This document shows positions 8,502 to 17,620 of a stretch of 64,000 bases of DNA, in pieces; the stretch's first letter is position 1, and each line of letters opens with the position of its first letter. This DNA comes from Aquibaculum sediminis (GTDB lineage: Bacteria > Pseudomonadota > Alphaproteobacteria > Kiloniellales > DSM-21159): the NCBI RefSeq assembly GCF_040712085.1, contig NZ_JBFCVK010000007.1, positions 124,001 through 188,000 on the forward strand, written 5' to 3'. The position numbers and the translations under genes are program-made. The notes beneath the pieces are model-generated. The model had not been told where the DNA came from. It made no database searches and worked only from the letters and a program-made list of their open reading frames with translations.

Positions 8502-9071
8502 TCAGCAGTATCCGGGGAAGCCGGGTTCGTCAGGAAGGGAGAACTCGGCCTCGATGGTAACCACATCGCCGCCGCTGCGACGCACGTCCCCCTCGATGCG
8601 AACAGCGCCGTTCTCCGCAACAATCATGGGTTCCGCTCTGGTCGCCGGCGTCACATCCCCGCTGCGATAGTTGGTTGTCGGGTCAGTCGCAGCGCTTACG
8701 GTTTGCACCGGTGGACGGCCTCTGTCGCGATCCACCTGCAGGGCGTAGACCATGACGTCACCACTGTCATTCAACGCCGCGACCCGGATGGTGACGGTGG
8801 TTCCGCTTTCGACACCTGGTTCCGGTTCACACCAATGGGACGCCGTCAGATCGTACGACTTCCCATCGATCGTCATACTGCCGACCGTTGCAGGCCCGTT
8901 GCTGGAAAGGTGCTTGGCCTTCGCTCCCTTGTTGGACTGGGGCACAGCGCCCGGCTCCGTCTGCTCGGCGTGGCTTTCCAAGCCTCCCGACACAGCGAGG
9001 ATCAGACCGAAGGTGGCGACGGCCGCGCTCCGGCGCGCCCACTTGAGGGCAGGATTTCGTGTGATCGTCAT
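8502..9071 (-). CDS. Exported protein of unknown function
   Basis: 189 aa. The ATG at 9071 is preceded by AGGAG at the right distance. Residues ~1-33 form a signal peptide (twin Arg, then AAVATFGLILAVSGGLESHA). The mature part, after a Ser/Gly/Lys-rich linker, contains a beta-rich domain (VGSMTIDGKSYDL..., GDVVTIEAEFSLPDEPGFPGYC) with two cysteines that could form a disulfide. I do not recognise the family. It is the last of four minus-strand genes for exported proteins, 144 bases downstream of the metzincin gene, so it may act in the same envelope process. Confidence 0.6.
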   Translation of the reverse strand: MTITRNPALKWARRSAAVATFGLILAVSGGLESHAEQTEPGAVPQSNKGAKAKHLSSNGPATVGSMTIDGKSYDLTASHWCEPEPGVESGTTVTIRVAALNDSGDVMVYALQVDRDRGRPPVQTVSAATDPTTNYRSGDVTPATRAEPMIVAENGAVRIEGDVRRSGGDVVTIEAEFSLPDEPGFPGYC

Positions 9072-9215
9072 GGTCGGCACTCCTCCGATGTGAAGCTGGC
9101 CGCCCGCAGGCGGTGTTGGGAACACGCGGCTCGTCGCCGGGACGCCCCGGGTGGTGATAGGCCTCGAAAGGCCCGGGGTTGAGAATTGAAGGCACCGCGC
9201 CGCTCTGTGACCGCC

Positions 9216-11510
9216 TCAGCGCGGGAGATGATCCATAAGCGATCGATACTCGCTCTCGTTAATCCAGACCCGCTCGGAGCTCAGCGGAGACGGCCACATC
9301 AATGGCGTCGGCGTGCCGGGATACTCGCTGTTGCCCTCGGAGTAGGATTTGTTCTGGCCCGTCATGCCATCCGCAGCAATGCGGAACCCCTCGATGGTCG
9401 GATCGGCATAGCCATCGGCAGTCAGTCCCATCTTGTTCAGGTCGTCGATATCCCCGGGTTTGTGCTTCAGGCCGTGATAGTGCCCGATCTCGTGGACCAG
9501 AGATTCCGCCTGGTGCGAAATGGGAATGCGTATGCCATCGACGGAGGTGGCGATGCTGAGCGTGATTCCCCGATCGGCTTCGTTGGAGAAGCGCGTGTGC
9601 ACGGCACCGCCTGAATAGTCGAGTGTGCCAAAGGGTACCAGAACGACGAAGACATCCTGCGGCTGAGAAACGATGTGGGGTGAATTGCGCAAGTCGGCCA
9701 ACAGGTTCTTCATGGGTGTCACGCCGCTTCCTGGCCTGGCGTCTTCGACGTTCGTGAAGGCCGTGCGCACCTCGCGGACCGGGAGAAGCTGTCGTGTGAA
9801 TTCGGCCGCAGCGCGCGCCACCTGTTCGGCGACCAGCCAGTCCTCGCTGGGAACGCCATCTGACCAGGGGCCGACGGTGAGAAATGCAAAGCGCAGTGTC
9901 AGCGGCTGCGGATCCGTCTGCCAGATTTCGAAGTCCCGCTCGACAATCACGTCTGCCGGATCAAGCGGCCCCGGGAAGGGATCGTATGCCGCCAGACGCG
10001 CTTCGACCACGGGCGGCGAGACACCTCTCCTGGCTGGAAGCCAGCCGTAGACGTTGATGGTATGCGCGGCCTGCCGCCGATGTCGTGTGTTGAACTGGTC
10101 GGGCCGATGCAAACGGATCTCCTCGGTGGTCGCCGTGCCGCCGAACTGCGGTTCGACGCGGCGCTGATGTTCGGACACGACATTGAGATCCAGGGTGATC
10201 GGGAAGGATGTGGGCTGCCAATCCGGGTGGATATGCCCATGCTCTTCCCAGTTGGGATAGATCCTGATGGCGGTGGGTTTTTCCGTTACCAGCGGCGCGT
10301 CGCGCACCGTCTGGTAGACATGCATCTCCAGAGGCGGGTCGTCGGAATTGTTCTGAAACTCCAGGTCAAGGATCGTCGAGAATCGCCACCAATGATCGGC
10401 ACCGAGAGTGGTTTCACCGTCTCTTGCCCGTATGCCGTCCGCACCGCCCTTCAGCCTGGCTTCGTACTGGACACCCGATTCCAGATCGCTGTCGGGGGAG
10501 AAGGTGAAGCGATTGCCGCCCTTGGACGCGATCTCACCGGAAACCTCAATCTCGTTGCCAGCCCGATCGCGGGTGGTGAGCGTGAAGCCGCGCCTGAGGC
10601 TGGCGAGATCCACGGGGGTGGTGAACTCCCACTCCACTGACGGCCTCTCGAAGTTGACATTCTCACGCTCGTGATCGGGCGTTACATCCACCACTTCGAG
10701 CGGGTCGTGAGGCACGCAGTCGTCGGGGTTCGCCTCCCAGGACTCTGCGTCACAGACCCAGCCCCGCACATCGCCGATACGGCCCGTCAGATCCGACGAC
10801 GGATAGCCTCGGTCCCTATGGGTGCGCGATTCCTGGACACGGGCGGCAAACTCTATCCTGTATCCCTCTGCACGCCGTGTGAGGTGCAGTTTGCTTAGAA
10901 TGGGCAGCTCGGTTTCAAAGTACTCCTCTGAGCCATCCGTGCAGCCGGTGCGATCAGGCTCGAACATGTGGCACAACCAGGTCACTTCAAACACGGCTTT
11001 GGGGGCTTCAAGTTCCGTGCCCAACGCCTCGCCGCCGTGTTCAGGCGGAAAGGCGGCGCTCAGCGTGAACACGTGCGCGCCATCCGTCTGTAGCCGCGCG
11101 TTGTACATGCGGAAGCCATGCTGGCCCGTGTACCTTTCCGGGTCGATCCGCAGGGTGGCGCCTCGGCCCTCCGTAAAGTCGGTCACCTGCAGGGAGCCGA
11201 TTCCGGAAAGGCGAGCGACCCAGTCACCGCTCACCTCAATGCCCCAAACCACATCGACAAAATCGTAGGGCGTCTCGCCCAACATCGACTCCAGCACGGC
11301 TTCGGGCAGTGTGCCGGTCATGTCGAGTTCCATGTACTCGAACATCTGGTTGACGGGCCCACCGGAAGGATCGGGCAGCGGAATAGGCTTGTATTCCTCC
11401 ACACTCTCGAATTCCGCTTCGGGTATTTCGAGAGTCTGCTGGGCTTGCGCGACAGGGCCTGCCGCCACCAACGCGAACATCGCGAGGGCCCAGATCGGAG
11501 CGCGCATCAT
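9216..11510 (-). CDS. Exported metzincin-type zinc metalloprotease with Ig-like domain
   Basis: About 764 aa from the MM start at 11510; the signal peptide ends VAQAQQ. The middle (roughly residues 280-390) contains an SbsA-type bacterial Ig-like domain (VVDVTPDHERENV...FTFSPDSDLESGVQYEARL). Near the C-terminus SLVHEIGHYHGLKH fits the metzincin zinc motif HExxHxxGxxH exactly (about residue 673). A downstream PLMWP is a candidate Met-turn. The protein is therefore probably a secreted or periplasmic zinc endopeptidase; the substrate is unknown. It ends an arrangement in which the 259-aa gene lies 13 bases upstream, so they are co-transcribed. A truncated relative is found at 38988-39434. The ~250-residue N-terminal region has no recognisable domain. 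Confidence 0.75.
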   Translation of the reverse strand: MMRAPIWALAMFALVAAGPVAQAQQTLEIPEAEFESVEEYKPIPLPDPSGGPVNQMFEYMELDMTGTLPEAVLESMLGETPYDFVDVVWGIEVSGDWVARLSGIGSLQVTDFTEGRGATLRIDPERYTGQHGFRMYNARLQTDGAHVFTLSAAFPPEHGGEALGTELEAPKAVFEVTWLCHMFEPDRTGCTDGSEEYFETELPILSKLHLTRRAEGYRIEFAARVQESRTHRDRGYPSSDLTGRIGDVRGWVCDAESWEANPDDCVPHDPLEVVDVTPDHERENVNFERPSVEWEFTTPVDLASLRRGFTLTTRDRAGNEIEVSGEIASKGGNRFTFSPDSDLESGVQYEARLKGGADGIRARDGETTLGADHWWRFSTILDLEFQNNSDDPPLEMHVYQTVRDAPLVTEKPTAIRIYPNWEEHGHIHPDWQPTSFPITLDLNVVSEHQRRVEPQFGGTATTEEIRLHRPDQFNTRHRRQAAHTINVYGWLPARRGVSPPVVEARLAAYDPFPGPLDPADVIVERDFEIWQTDPQPLTLRFAFLTVGPWSDGVPSEDWLVAEQVARAAAEFTRQLLPVREVRTAFTNVEDARPGSGVTPMKNLLADLRNSPHIVSQPQDVFVVLVPFGTLDYSGGAVHTRFSNEADRGITLSIATSVDGIRIPISHQAESLVHEIGHYHGLKHKPGDIDDLNKMGLTADGYADPTIEGFRIAADGMTGQNKSYSEGNSEYPGTPTPLMWPSPLSSERVWINESEYRSLMDHLPR

Positions 11511-11523
11511 CCTACGGCCCGCC

Positions 11524-12303
11524 TCAATCGTTGGAACGGGAGGCAGGACTGTTGGTCTCTTCCTCCCCAAGGTCGGTCTCGAACCGCCCTGCCACCAAGA
11601 TACAGGCTTCGGGGTCGATACTTCCCTTCATCAGCGCGCTGATCGGGCAAAGGCTTCCTTCGAAAGTGCCTTCGGCAAATCCACCGCCTTCAACGATTTC
11701 CAACTGGTCGAATGCAACGACAGCGTCAGTTCCAACGTCGTGCGTTGAGACATGAAACCCTGTCTTTTCGCCAAAATTCTTGTGGTAGGATATCTCGGCT
11801 TCGTGCTGACCGTGCAGCAACTCATCCTTGTTCTCTGCCGAGAATGGGGGTAGTTCGATGGTCAGGCCGCCTTGGCGCAGAATCTTCTCTGCATCCGGGT
11901 CGACGCCCATGATGCGCAACGCAATCTTTTCTTCCCCATCGCCCCCCAGCATCTGCGCCAGCGGATTGGCGGCGGCATCGTCGCCCATCATCTCGGCCAT
12001 CTTCTCCAGGCGCTCTTTCATCTGCTCGCGCTGCTGCTCGCCCATGGCTCCCAAAGCGTTCTCCATGGCCCGCGCATCCGAATGCGGTCGCCAGGCAGCG
12101 GACGCCATGTCGCTGCCTTCGACCTCACCGGAGATCGTTAGCCAGCCGCGTTCCGTGCCGTCGACGGTCCCGTCTATCGAGCCGAGCACGGTCATCGTCC
12201 GAGAGTCCTGCGAGACTGCGGGAGCTGTGAAGAATGCTGAAACGGAGATCACGGACAGAATGACCATCGGGCCCACTCTTGTTGCGATACTGGTGAACTT
12301 CAT
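11524..12303 (-). CDS. Exported protein of unknown function
   Basis: 259 aa with a signal peptide (residues ~1-32, ending APAVSQ). The mature part opens with a beta-type segment (TMTVLGSIDGTVDGTERGWLTI). It then has a charged helical stretch (GAMGEQQREQMKERLEKMAEMM, partly coiled-coil) and a C-terminal region with two cysteines (GSLCPIS..., EACILVAGRFETDLG). No enzymatic motif is seen and I do not recognise the family. The spacing of 13 bases to the protease and 64 bases from the solenoid gene places it in the same operon, so a chaperone, inhibitor or substrate-binding role around the protease is possible but only inferred. Confidence 0.6.
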   Translation of the reverse strand: MKFTSIATRVGPMVILSVISVSAFFTAPAVSQDSRTMTVLGSIDGTVDGTERGWLTISGEVEGSDMASAAWRPHSDARAMENALGAMGEQQREQMKERLEKMAEMMGDDAAANPLAQMLGGDGEEKIALRIMGVDPDAEKILRQGGLTIELPPFSAENKDELLHGQHEAEISYHKNFGEKTGFHVSTHDVGTDAVVAFDQLEIVEGGGFAEGTFEGSLCPISALMKGSIDPEACILVAGRFETDLGEEETNSPASRSND

Positions 12304-12367
12304 GAGTTATTCCTTTGGGGGCGGTTGGTGAATCGCGGGAACACAGGCAGGTGCCGCAAGGTGTGCA

Positions 12368-14167
12368 TCAGAAACGCTCGAGCGCGCGGCGGGCGGTTGG
12401 GCTGAAGTTGTCGTCGTCCAGATCAATGACACGCTGGAGAAAGGCCAGCCACTCCGCCTTGGCCTCGGGATCCTGCGCAAACCACCCCGGGCGCATCAAC
12501 ATGGGCCGCATGTAGGGCTCCAGCGCGAAGTCATAGCTCGCGGGCTTGTCTTCCGCGAAGATCGTCGGGGCGTAGGTGCCGATGACGCCGGCAACCGTGT
12601 TGGCCTCCAGACTGGCGAGCGCTTCCCCGTTGCGGGCCAGGTGTGGCCCCAAGTATTCCAGATCGATTGCCGTACTCTGGATCGCTTTTCCCATCATGAT
12701 GGCGGCGGCCTCACGTGTGGCCGAGCGCTCGAGCCCCGGGGTGGTGCCGCTACCGATTGCAATGGCCGTGGCCGGGTTGATCGCCCAATTCGTCAGATGC
12801 TCCGAAAAGCGCACCTCGATGGCATCCACCACTTGCGGTGCGAGCTCGGGCGACGACATCAGGGGTGCCAGCAACGCCACCGGCAACTCGGCTTCACTCG
12901 GATCGTCCGCTTGCCAGATCAGGTCGACCGCCTCGCCAATGAAGTAGTCCGGGTCGAGAGCCGCCAGGCGTGCCGGCGTCTGGCGGAGCGACTTGGCCGC
13001 TGCTATCCGCGCCTCAGGAGCCGCGGCAGGATCGGTGAGCAGGGCAAAAACCGAGGTCAAGGCAGCCGACGCATCTGCATCGGGGTTGCGTTGCAGGAAC
13101 AGGACCTGTCGCGCTGCGCCGATGGCGCGGTGTGTCGTTGTTGGCCCGGACTCGATCAGCTCGGTCATGGCACGTGCGAAGATCGACGAACTTTCATCGC
13201 GCAACGCGCTCTCGAGCAGAGAAACGCCTTGCCGGATCGGCTGTTCTCCCTCGAGCGCCCTGATCTCGTCCAGCATACGATCCGTGGCACCTTCAGGAGA
13301 CATCGAACCCTCAGCAAAACGGCTGATCAGCTGAAAGCGCGCCGGCCCTTCCAGCGGCTCAATGGCCAGTGCTGCATCCAGCGCCGCCTCGGTTCCGACC
13401 CGCGCGAGTGCCTCCCGGCTCTGCTGCGGGCCGGCCACCTCAAGATTGCCGAGAACGTACTCGAGCCTTTCGGTGTCGTTGAGAAACGGCAAATCATCCA
13501 GGCGCTGCAGAAAATAACGGGTCGCCGCTTCACCGTGAGCGCCCTCGAACACCGCCACGTCCAGCGCAGCCTGCACCGGCGACGGGAGTGCTCCCAAGGT
13601 CATCAGTCGTTCGGCATGGTCCGGCGCCGCATCGATCAGCGACATCAGATCGCGAGTCAGTGTCTCGTTGTCGATGTCTACCTGCATCGCGGCGTCCAGT
13701 AATGCGGCATAGGACCTGTCTTGCGTGGCGAAGTCGGGGTCGAGGATCTTGCTGCGCAGCAGGTCGATTGCTTCAGGGGCCTGCATCGCATGCATCGCGG
13801 ACAGCGCACTGAGCCGCAGTTCATCAATCTGTACGTCGGAGAACTGGGCGCTGTCGCCGTGCTCGACCACGAAACGCACCGTGTCGCGCGCGGGCAAGGC
13901 GTTGGGACCCATCTCGATCAGCGCCTGCAAGGCCATGAGCCGGCGCATCAGGACTGGCGCACCGAGATCCTCCGCATGGTCCATTGCCGATTTGCCTCGC
14001 AGCTGCGCTTCCGGGTCATGGTCCGGCACAGGCTGTTGCGATACAGCTAGCGGATCGGGGGGTGAGTAGCTGTCAGCCGATGGCGCTGCCGGGTTGCTCA
14101 GGAAGATGACCGTGATGGCCACGGCCAATGCCCGGGACCGGCGAAATGAGCGAGATGAGCACGTCAT
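12368..14167 (-). CDS. Exported alpha-solenoid (HEAT-like) protein
   Basis: 599 aa. The N-terminus is a basic stretch plus hydrophobic core (residues ~8-30), a likely signal peptide. The rest is nearly all helix-forming, with recurring Ala/Leu-rich helical pairs (for example LMALQALIEMGPNAL, LRLSALSAMHAMQAPEAIDLL, ARIAAAKSLRQTPARLAALD) typical of HEAT/ARM-like scaffolds. No catalytic residues stand out. It is the first gene of the four-gene exported-protein operon, suggesting a periplasmic scaffold working with the metzincin. The family was not identified. The start at 14167 is the only reasonable one in frame. Confidence 0.6.
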   Translation of the reverse strand: MTCSSRSFRRSRALAVAITVIFLSNPAAPSADSYSPPDPLAVSQQPVPDHDPEAQLRGKSAMDHAEDLGAPVLMRRLMALQALIEMGPNALPARDTVRFVVEHGDSAQFSDVQIDELRLSALSAMHAMQAPEAIDLLRSKILDPDFATQDRSYAALLDAAMQVDIDNETLTRDLMSLIDAAPDHAERLMTLGALPSPVQAALDVAVFEGAHGEAATRYFLQRLDDLPFLNDTERLEYVLGNLEVAGPQQSREALARVGTEAALDAALAIEPLEGPARFQLISRFAEGSMSPEGATDRMLDEIRALEGEQPIRQGVSLLESALRDESSSIFARAMTELIESGPTTTHRAIGAARQVLFLQRNPDADASAALTSVFALLTDPAAAPEARIAAAKSLRQTPARLAALDPDYFIGEAVDLIWQADDPSEAELPVALLAPLMSSPELAPQVVDAIEVRFSEHLTNWAINPATAIAIGSGTTPGLERSATREAAAIMMGKAIQSTAIDLEYLGPHLARNGEALASLEANTVAGVIGTYAPTIFAEDKPASYDFALEPYMRPMLMRPGWFAQDPEAKAEWLAFLQRVIDLDDDNFSPTARRALERF

Positions 14168-14607
14168 TGTCTGCTCCTGTTCAGCATAGGCATTGGCGGT
14201 CGGGCGTGAACTGTGTGCCCGGCCGCATGCCTATGGTGAGCACTTCGTTGGAGCGACGTTGATTTCGACCGATGGTTCGAGCCGATGCAGCGATTGAAAC
14301 CTCGAAGCCAATGGTGCCATGGGGCCGCCCCCATGGTCTGGCGTGCTACACCGGGATCGGCCCAACGCGAAGGAAGGCTATCATCCGCTGCCAAGCCTTT
14401 CCCCCTTCGTTCGAACAGGTAGCGAGCAGAAACTGAACCAGCGGTTTCCGCTGCCTGGCCCACACTGATCCGCCCATAACGCGAGTGCGACTTGCGGGCT
14501 AATGCGATAGGCTGTGCCGGGCTATTGGAGCCAGGCTCCCCCAGGCTCCTCGGGGATGCGGGATTGAATAAGGTTAACCTCCAAGCGATCGGAAAGGCGG
14601 GCCGGGC
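14168..14607. other. Intergenic region between two divergent genes
   Basis: 440 bases separate the start of the exported-protein operon (minus) from the start of the hybrid kinase (plus), so promoters for both must lie here. I could not assign convincing -35/-10 boxes. Besides the inverted repeat at 14185-14235 I see no gene or RNA. Confidence 0.5.
14185..14235. repeat. Imperfect inverted repeat upstream of exported-protein operon
   Basis: Left arm CATAGGCATTGGCGGTCGGGC and right arm GCCCGGCCGCATGCCTATG are largely complementary around an 11-base loop. It starts 18 bases upstream of the solenoid gene start, so it would sit in that mRNA leader or be an operator. A structural or regulatory role is inferred. 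Confidence 0.45.
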
Positions 14608-17600
14608 GTGCCGGCGATGAAGCGCCTGCTTCTGCTCGGCAACCTGCTGGCCGCGCTGGCCCTGGCGGCAGTGGTGACCTTCGAGATACTCGCCGACCGA
14701 CAGCAGGTCATCTCCGATGCCGGCACCGATGCGGCCAACCTGCGCGATGCCCTCACCGAACACACGCGGCAGACCTTTTCTGCCGTTGACATCGCGCTGC
14801 GCGGGGTCGCCGAGAATATTGACAGCCGCACTCCCGGGTCGGATGACGCGCACGACATGCTACGGCTGCGCCAGGAAGCCTTCAGCCCAGCCTTCTCGCT
14901 CTTCCTGGTTGACCAGAATGGCCTGGTCACCGCCACCTCACGCACGCCAGAGCCGGGATCTGTCGATCTCTCGTCACACCCCTTCTTCACGGCGCACCGA
15001 GACAAACCGAACCAGGGGCTCTACGTGGCGCCGCCTCGCCTGGGCGAGGTGGGCCACGCCACCGGGCGCTGGATCATGAACGTCAGCATCCGGCTGGAGC
15101 ATGCCGACGGCCGCTTTGCTGGCGTGGCCTCGGCCGCCATATCCCCCGCCTACATCAGCAACTTCTACGAGGTTTTACGCGTCGGCGAGCACGGTGTGGT
15201 CGGGCTTCTGACGCACGAAGGTAAGGTGGTCAGCCGCAACCCTTTCGACGAGAGCCTCATCGGATTGCGCCAATCCGACATCACCTTGCCCATCGACACG
15301 CTCGCGGCCGGCGAAACCGGAATCTTTCGTGGACCGCTCGCCGAGAGTGAGGCAGGAGAGTGGAGCATCGCCTACGCCCAGGTGCCCGACCTGCCGCTCG
15401 TGGTCTACACCGGTATCTCCCTGGACGAACGGCTGAGCAAATGGCTGCGTCGCGCGCTCATCGACATCGCCGTTGGGCTGCTGGCCATTCTTTTGCTCAG
15501 TGGCCTTACCTGGATTTTCATCAGGCGCATCGGCGAGCGCGAGCGCAATGCAGCCGAGCGAATTGCGAACCTGAACGCCCTCACGCAGGCCTCGGCCGGC
15601 CTGCTGAACTCGCAGAGCATCCAGGATGCCCTGCAGAGGGTTGCGGACCTGGCGCGTGAGCTGGCACCCAGCCATCAGGCAATCGCGAGTGTCGTCCTCG
15701 ACGATGGGCGCAAGCTGCTGCGCAGCTCGCTCTCCGACAAGTATGCGGCCTGGCGGGACTACAGCGCGCTGCCCGACGGCAGCGGCATCTATCGACTGGT
15801 GCATGCCACCAATGAACCCATGCGGCTCAGTCAGGAGCAACTGGAGGCGCACCCGGAGTTCCGGCGGTTCGGCAGCGAAGGGGATAAGCATCCGCCCCTG
15901 CGCGGCTGGCTTGCGGTCCCCCTGGCCGCGCAGGATGGCCGCAACCTTGGATCGCTGCAGCTTTCTGATCGCAATGGAGGCGAATTCACCGACGAGGACC
16001 AGATCCTCATCCAGCAGCTCGCCAACATCGCCACCGCGGCCATCCAGAAACTGCGCTTGACCGAGGAACTGCACGAGGCAGCGACCCAGGCGCACCGGCT
16101 GCGCGCCGATGCCGAACGGGCGCGCCGCGAAAGCGAATCCATACTGAGATCGATTCGCGACGGCGTCTACGCGGTGGACCGGGCCTGGCGCTTCGTCTTC
16201 ATGAACCGACAGGCCGAGCGCTACCTCGAACGCAAGGCGATCGACCTGATCGGCCAGTCGATCTGGGACGCCTTTCCCGAGGCCCAGAACACTCTGCTTT
16301 ATAGCGAGTATCGGCGGGCCGTCCGGGAGGGCGTGGATGTCGAGTTCAACCTCTACTATGAAGCGCTGGGCCGCTGGTTCGAGGTGCGGGGCTTTCCGCA
16401 CGAGCACGGCCTGACCGTCTACTTCCAGGACATCTCCACCTGGGTCACCCAAGAGGAACAGCTGCGCCAAGCCCAGAAGATGGAGGCGGTTGGCCAGCTC
16501 ACCGGCGGGATCGCGCACGACTTCAACAACCTCCTCACCGTCATCCTGGGCAACGCCGAGACGGTCACGGAGATGCTGCCCAGGGACAGCGAAAGCCGTC
16601 ATCTGGTGTCACTCATCAACCGCGCTGCCGGACAGGCCGCCGACCTGACCCAACGGCTCCTGGCCTTCTCCCGCCGCCAGGCGCTCGACCCGAAAGCCAC
16701 CGACGTCAACCAGCTCATCCGCGAACTGGAGCCGTTGCTGCGACGCGCCCTGGGCGAGCGCTATCGCATCGAGCCCCTGCTGGACTCGGATGCGCCGACT
16801 GCGATGGTCGATCCAAACCAACTGCAGAATGCCTTGATGAACCTGGCGCTGAACGCCCGCGACGCCATGCCCGACGGCGGCAGCCTGAGCATCGAGACCA
16901 CAGAAGTTACGATCGAGCAGGAGGATGCCGATACTCACCTGCTGCCCGCGCCGGGCACCTACGTCCGCATTGCCGTGGGCGACAGCGGCAGCGGCATGGC
17001 ACCCGAGATTCGCGCTCGGGTGCTCGAACCCTTTTTCACCACCAAGGCTACCGGCGAGGGCACAGGGCTCGGCCTGCCGATGGTCTATGGCTTTGTGCGC
17101 CAGTCCAACGGCCACATCACCATTTACAGCGAACCAGGCGAGGGCACGCTCATCAAACTCTACATCCCCTCAGTCAAATCTCAGGCCAAACCCCAAGCGC
17201 AGAGCCCCACCCGACAGGAGATTCCTGCCGGCCGCGAGAAGATTCTCGTGGTGGAGGACGACGCCATGGTGCGTGAGTTCACCGCCCTGACTCTCAAGCG
17301 TCTGGGCTATGCCGTGACGGCCGTGGCCGATGGACTGGCAGCGGAAGCCGCATTGAAGGAGGGGGCACGCTTCGACCTGCTGCTCTCCGACGTGATCCTG
17401 GCCGGCAGCATGAACGGCCGGCAGGTGGCCGAGGCCGCCCAGGCGATCCAGCCCGACCTGCCGGTGCTATTCATGTCAGGCTACACGGAGCAGGTGATCA
17501 CCCACCACGGCCGCCTCGACCCCGGCGCACGGCTGCTGCAGAAGCCCTTCCGTCGCGCCGATCTGGCACTCAAGGTACGCGAGGCCATCGAGGACGCACG

Positions 17601-17613
17601 CAAGCAATCCTAG
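14608..17613 (+). CDS. Hybrid sensor histidine kinase with Cache-like, GAF, PAS and receiver domains
   Basis: About 1001 aa. The GTG at 14608 has AAAGG about ten bases upstream; an ATG three codons later is an alternative. Membrane segments lie at ~5-27 and ~284-306, flanking a periplasmic Cache-type sensor (SHPFFTAHRD..., GEHGVVGLLTHEGKVVSR). Cytoplasmic order: GAF (~320-485), PAS (~510-620), HisKA with H-box GGIAHDFNNLL (His near 637), HATPase with N, G1 and G2 boxes (NLALNARDAMPDGG, GDSGSGM, GEGTGLGLPMVYG), and a C-terminal receiver (ILVVEDDAMV, phospho-acceptor Asp in LLLSDVIL). It autophosphorylates and passes phosphate to its own receiver. No response regulator is encoded nearby, so the output is unknown. 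Only eight bases separate it from a convergent gene. Confidence 0.9.
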   Translation: MPAMKRLLLLGNLLAALALAAVVTFEILADRQQVISDAGTDAANLRDALTEHTRQTFSAVDIALRGVAENIDSRTPGSDDAHDMLRLRQEAFSPAFSLFLVDQNGLVTATSRTPEPGSVDLSSHPFFTAHRDKPNQGLYVAPPRLGEVGHATGRWIMNVSIRLEHADGRFAGVASAAISPAYISNFYEVLRVGEHGVVGLLTHEGKVVSRNPFDESLIGLRQSDITLPIDTLAAGETGIFRGPLAESEAGEWSIAYAQVPDLPLVVYTGISLDERLSKWLRRALIDIAVGLLAILLLSGLTWIFIRRIGERERNAAERIANLNALTQASAGLLNSQSIQDALQRVADLARELAPSHQAIASVVLDDGRKLLRSSLSDKYAAWRDYSALPDGSGIYRLVHATNEPMRLSQEQLEAHPEFRRFGSEGDKHPPLRGWLAVPLAAQDGRNLGSLQLSDRNGGEFTDEDQILIQQLANIATAAIQKLRLTEELHEAATQAHRLRADAERARRESESILRSIRDGVYAVDRAWRFVFMNRQAERYLERKAIDLIGQSIWDAFPEAQNTLLYSEYRRAVREGVDVEFNLYYEALGRWFEVRGFPHEHGLTVYFQDISTWVTQEEQLRQAQKMEAVGQLTGGIAHDFNNLLTVILGNAETVTEMLPRDSESRHLVSLINRAAGQAADLTQRLLAFSRRQALDPKATDVNQLIRELEPLLRRALGERYRIEPLLDSDAPTAMVDPNQLQNALMNLALNARDAMPDGGSLSIETTEVTIEQEDADTHLLPAPGTYVRIAVGDSGSGMAPEIRARVLEPFFTTKATGEGTGLGLPMVYGFVRQSNGHITIYSEPGEGTLIKLYIPSVKSQAKPQAQSPTRQEIPAGREKILVVEDDAMVREFTALTLKRLGYAVTAVADGLAAEAALKEGARFDLLLSDVILAGSMNGRQVAEAAQAIQPDLPVLFMSGYTEQVITHHGRLDPGARLLQKPFRRADLALKVREAIEDARKQS

Positions 17614-17620
17614 ACGGGAT

